Origin: Flavobacteriia bacterium
GTDB lineage: Bacteria; Bacteroidota; Bacteroidia; Flavobacteriales; Flavobacteriaceae
DNA: 16,651 nucleotides
NCBI GenBank assembly: GCA_030626085.1
Contig: DAOUPQ010000017.1
Location: 1 to 16,651 of the forward strand
Direction of reading: 5' to 3'
Position 1 is the first letter of the stretch. Every line of letters starts with the position of its first letter. Of the stretch, positions 14,250-16,651 are shown one piece after another. The translations under genes and the position numbers were made by a program. Below the pieces are notes generated by a model that saw nothing but the letters and a program-made list of their open reading frames with translations, made no database searches and was not told where the DNA came from.

Positions 14250-16651
14250 TTAGTCGTCTTCAGTTAGTACCCATTCACCTTTTTGAATTAAAGGAATAGC
14301 CTGTTTGTATTTTACAATTTTACTTTCACCAGACATTACACTTTTAATAGTAACACGTTCATTTCTACCAATTTTACGTTGCTCTCTTACAATTGTCTCT
14401 GTAATTTGAGGTTGTTGTGTTTCGTTGGTTTGTGTTCCTTCAGAAGGATTATTAAATTCAGCTTTTGTCAACTGAACTTTTTCTCGTTTTTGCGTCCTGG
14501 CCTGAGAAACTTGTTGCGGACTTTGACTTGGTAATTCACCTTTGAATAAGAATGATAGAACATCTTTGTTTACCTGAATCAGCATTTTATTGAATAATTC
14601 AAAAGCTTCAAATTTATAGATCAATAAGGGATCTTTTTGTTCGTATGTAGCATTTTGAACAGATTGTTTTAGATCATCCATTTGACGAAGATGATTTTTC
14701 CATGCATCATCAATTATTGCTAAAGTGATATTCTTTTCAAAATCGGTCATCAATTGTTTACCGTTACTGTCGTAGGCATCTTTTAAATTGGTAACAACCT
14801 GCAAGGTTTTAATACCATCAGTAAAAGGAACCATAATTCGTTCATACTGATTACCTTGTTTTTCATAAACATCTTTAATTACAGGAAATGCAGCTAATGC
14901 ATTTTTTTCAATTTTTTCTTTATAATGTTTATAAACTACTTTGTATAATTCATCGGTTAAATCATTTTGATCTTTTTCTTCAAATTCTTCTTTTGTAAAA
15001 GGAGAGGTTGTTGAAGAGAATCTTATCAGTTCGAATTCAAAATTTGAATAATCATTGGTAGCTTTATTTTTAGAAACGATATTTTCACATGTTTCATATA
15101 TCATATTTACGATATCAACTTGTAACCTTTCACCGTAAAGCGCATGACGACGACGTTTATAGACAACCTCGCGCTGTGCATTCATAATATCATCGTACTC
15201 GAGTAAACGTTTACGAATTCCGTAGTTGTTTTCTTCTACTTTTTTCTGAGCACGTTCAATAGATTTTGATATCATAGAATGTTGGATAACTTCACCTTCT
15301 TTTAATCCCATTTTATCCATCATTTTTGCAATTCTTTCCGATCCAAACAATCGCATTAAATTATCTTCAAGTGATACATAAAATTGTGTAGATCCGGGAT
15401 CACCTTGACGTCCAGCTCTACCACGTAACTGACGGTCAACCCTCCTTGAGTCATGACGTTCTGTACCAACTATGGCTAGACCACCTGCTTTTTTAACTTC
15501 TTCGGTTAATTTAATGTCAGTACCACGCCCCGCCATGTTAGTGGCAATAGTTACAATTCCCGGTTCACCGGCAGTTGCAACAATTTCAGATTCTTTTTTA
15601 TGAAGTTTGGCGTTTAAAACATTGTGTTCAATTTTTCTGATGGATAGCATTCGTGATAATAATTCTGAAATTTCAACAGAAGTTGTACCAACCAATACAG
15701 GCCTTTTTTGTTCAACCAAACTTACAATTTCATCAATAACAGAATTGTATTTTTCACGTTTTGTTTTGTAGATTAAATCTTCACGGTCATCTCTGATCAA
15801 AGGCACATTTGTTGGTGTTTCAACAACATCTAATTTGTAGATTTCCCAAAATTCACCAGCTTCAGTAATTGCTGTACCTGTCATTCCCGAAAGTTTGCGG
15901 TACATTCTAAAATAATTTTGCAGTGTTATTGTTGCGTATGTTTGGGTTGCAGCTTCAATTTTAACATTTTCTTTTGCTTCAATTGCTTGATGTAATCCAT
16001 CAGAATATCTCCTGCCATCCATAATACGACCGGTTTGTTCATCAACAATCTTAACCTGCTCTTCGATGATTACATACTCTACATTTTTTTCAAATAACGT
16101 ATAGGCTTTTAACAATTGGTTTAATGTATGAATACGCTCACTTTTGATGCTAAAATCTCTGTATAGTTCTTCTTTTGATGCAGATTTTTCTTCTACAGAA
16201 ATATCTTGTTTATCAATTTTAGCAATTTCCATTCCAATATCCGGTAAAACAAAGAATTGTTCTTCTTGATTATCACCTGAAAGATGTGCGATACCTTTAT
16301 CGGTTAATTCGATTGAATTATTTTTTTCATCAATAACAAAATATAATGCTTCATCAATTTTGGGCATTTCACGATTGTTATCCTGCATGTAGAAATTTTC
16401 GGTTTTTTGCAGTTTTTGTTTGATGCCTTCCTGACTTAAATATTTTATTAAAGCTTTGTTTTTTGGTAAACCACGAAAAACGCGATACAATAAAAAACTT
16501 CCTTCTTTTGTATTGCCTTCGCTGATCAATTTTTTTGCTTCAGATAAAATACTGGTCAAGTATTTATTTTGGATTTTAACAATTTCTTCTACTTTTGGTT
16601 TTAATTCGTTAAATTCATGACGATCACCTTGCGGTGTTGCACCAGAGATAA
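14250..16651 (-). CDS. secA: Preprotein translocase ATPase SecA, C-terminal part (runs off the window)
   Basis: This is the motor of the Sec export pathway, which pushes unfolded preproteins through SecYEG. The open frame continues to the right edge (about 800 codons visible). The TTG at 16557-16559 is an internal leucine codon, not a start, because 30 in-frame residues before it (including GATPQGDRHEFNELKPK) read as SecA. The N-terminal part with Walker A and B of the first motor domain lies outside. Visible in order are LISEGNTKEGSFLLYRVFRG, the PPXD region, MTGTAITEAGEFWEIY, TNMAGRGTDIKL (motif V), GTERHDSRRVDRQLRGRAGR (motif VI) and the helical scaffold. The C-terminus MSGESKIVKYKQ, ending WVLTEDD, is the Bacteroidetes form without the zinc-binding tail. 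The stop is 11 bp from the menE stop (convergent genes). Confidence 0.97.
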   Translation of the reverse strand, partial: ISGATPQGDRHEFNELKPKVEEIVKIQNKYLTSILSEAKKLISEGNTKEGSFLLYRVFRGLPKNKALIKYLSQEGIKQKLQKTENFYMQDNNREMPKIDEALYFVIDEKNNSIELTDKGIAHLSGDNQEEQFFVLPDIGMEIAKIDKQDISVEEKSASKEELYRDFSIKSERIHTLNQLLKAYTLFEKNVEYVIIEEQVKIVDEQTGRIMDGRRYSDGLHQAIEAKENVKIEAATQTYATITLQNYFRMYRKLSGMTGTAITEAGEFWEIYKLDVVETPTNVPLIRDDREDLIYKTKREKYNSVIDEIVSLVEQKRPVLVGTTSVEISELLSRMLSIRKIEHNVLNAKLHKKESEIVATAGEPGIVTIATNMAGRGTDIKLTEEVKKAGGLAIVGTERHDSRRVDRQLRGRAGRQGDPGSTQFYVSLEDNLMRLFGSERIAKMMDKMGLKEGEVIQHSMISKSIERAQKKVEENNYGIRKRLLEYDDIMNAQREVVYKRRRHALYGERLQVDIVNMIYETCENIVSKNKATNDYSNFEFELIRFSSTTSPFTKEEFEEKDQNDLTDELYKVVYKHYKEKIEKNALAAFPVIKDVYEKQGNQYERIMVPFTDGIKTLQVVTNLKDAYDSNGKQLMTDFEKNITLAIIDDAWKNHLRQMDDLKQSVQNATYEQKDPLLIYKFEAFELFNKMLIQVNKDVLSFLFKGELPSQSPQQVSQARTQKREKVQLTKAEFNNPSEGTQTNETQQPQITETIVREQRKIGRNERVTIKSVMSGESKIVKYKQAIPLIQKGEWVLTEDD

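Noticed and set aside
14250..16559. Treating SecA as starting at 16559
   Set aside because: That codon is TTG within continuous SecA-like sequence reaching the window edge, so the gene is partial and the apparent start is internal.
1..16651. CRISPR arrays, tRNA or rRNA genes, phage or defence systems
   Set aside because: No regularly spaced repeats, RNA gene hallmarks or phage/defence gene families were seen. Apart from the RAYT gene and the palindromes, the content is housekeeping.

Overview
The window is AT-rich, gene-dense bacterial chromosome from the phylum Bacteroidota (Bacteroidetes). Several signs agree. Bacteroidetes-type TAnnTTTG promoter elements lie just upstream of many genes, Shine-Dalgarno sequences are weak and A-rich, and a DUF4835 (PorD-like) protein sits between coaBC and recN. 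BamD, RpoZ, MenE and SecA are all of the lineage-specific forms. The ETF and acyl-CoA dehydrogenase proteins resemble those of anaerobic Bacteroidia more than the short aerobic ETF of many Flavobacteriia. This finer placement is inference.

Layout. Bases 1-522 hold a possible 3' end of an upstream gene, then a decayed dapA (dihydrodipicolinate synthase) with frameshifts and deletions. An intact ferritin gene (ftnA) follows 6 bp later. A 224-bp gap carries a cluster of three palindromes. Next comes a housekeeping run on the + strand: bamD, rpoZ, coaBC, DUF4835, recN and fabI, ending in a strong intrinsic terminator. A second + strand unit, etfB-etfA-acyl-CoA dehydrogenase, encodes an ETF of the electron-bifurcating sequence type with its partner dehydrogenase. 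It is followed by a family-2 glycosyltransferase that starts at TTG. A REP-associated (RAYT/IS200-like) transposase on the minus strand lies next to a perfect 20-bp palindrome. Then come menE (+, also a TTG start) and the 3' two thirds or so of secA (minus), which runs off the right edge.

How the genes work together. The left half is mostly envelope and core functions: BamD for outer-membrane protein assembly, DUF4835 for a possible secretion role, FabI for fatty acid synthesis, CoaBC for coenzyme A, RpoZ for transcription and RecN for repair. The middle unit oxidises or reduces acyl-CoA through ETF. MenE makes a menaquinone precursor, and SecA drives Sec export.

I found no CRISPR array, tRNA, rRNA, prophage or defence locus. 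The points most worth a second look are: a probable secA terminator inside the last codons of menE, where its U-tract is encoded opposite the catalytic-lysine codons; the dapA remnant; the bifurcating-type ETF operon; and the RAYT gene with its adjacent palindrome and the separate intergenic palindrome cluster.
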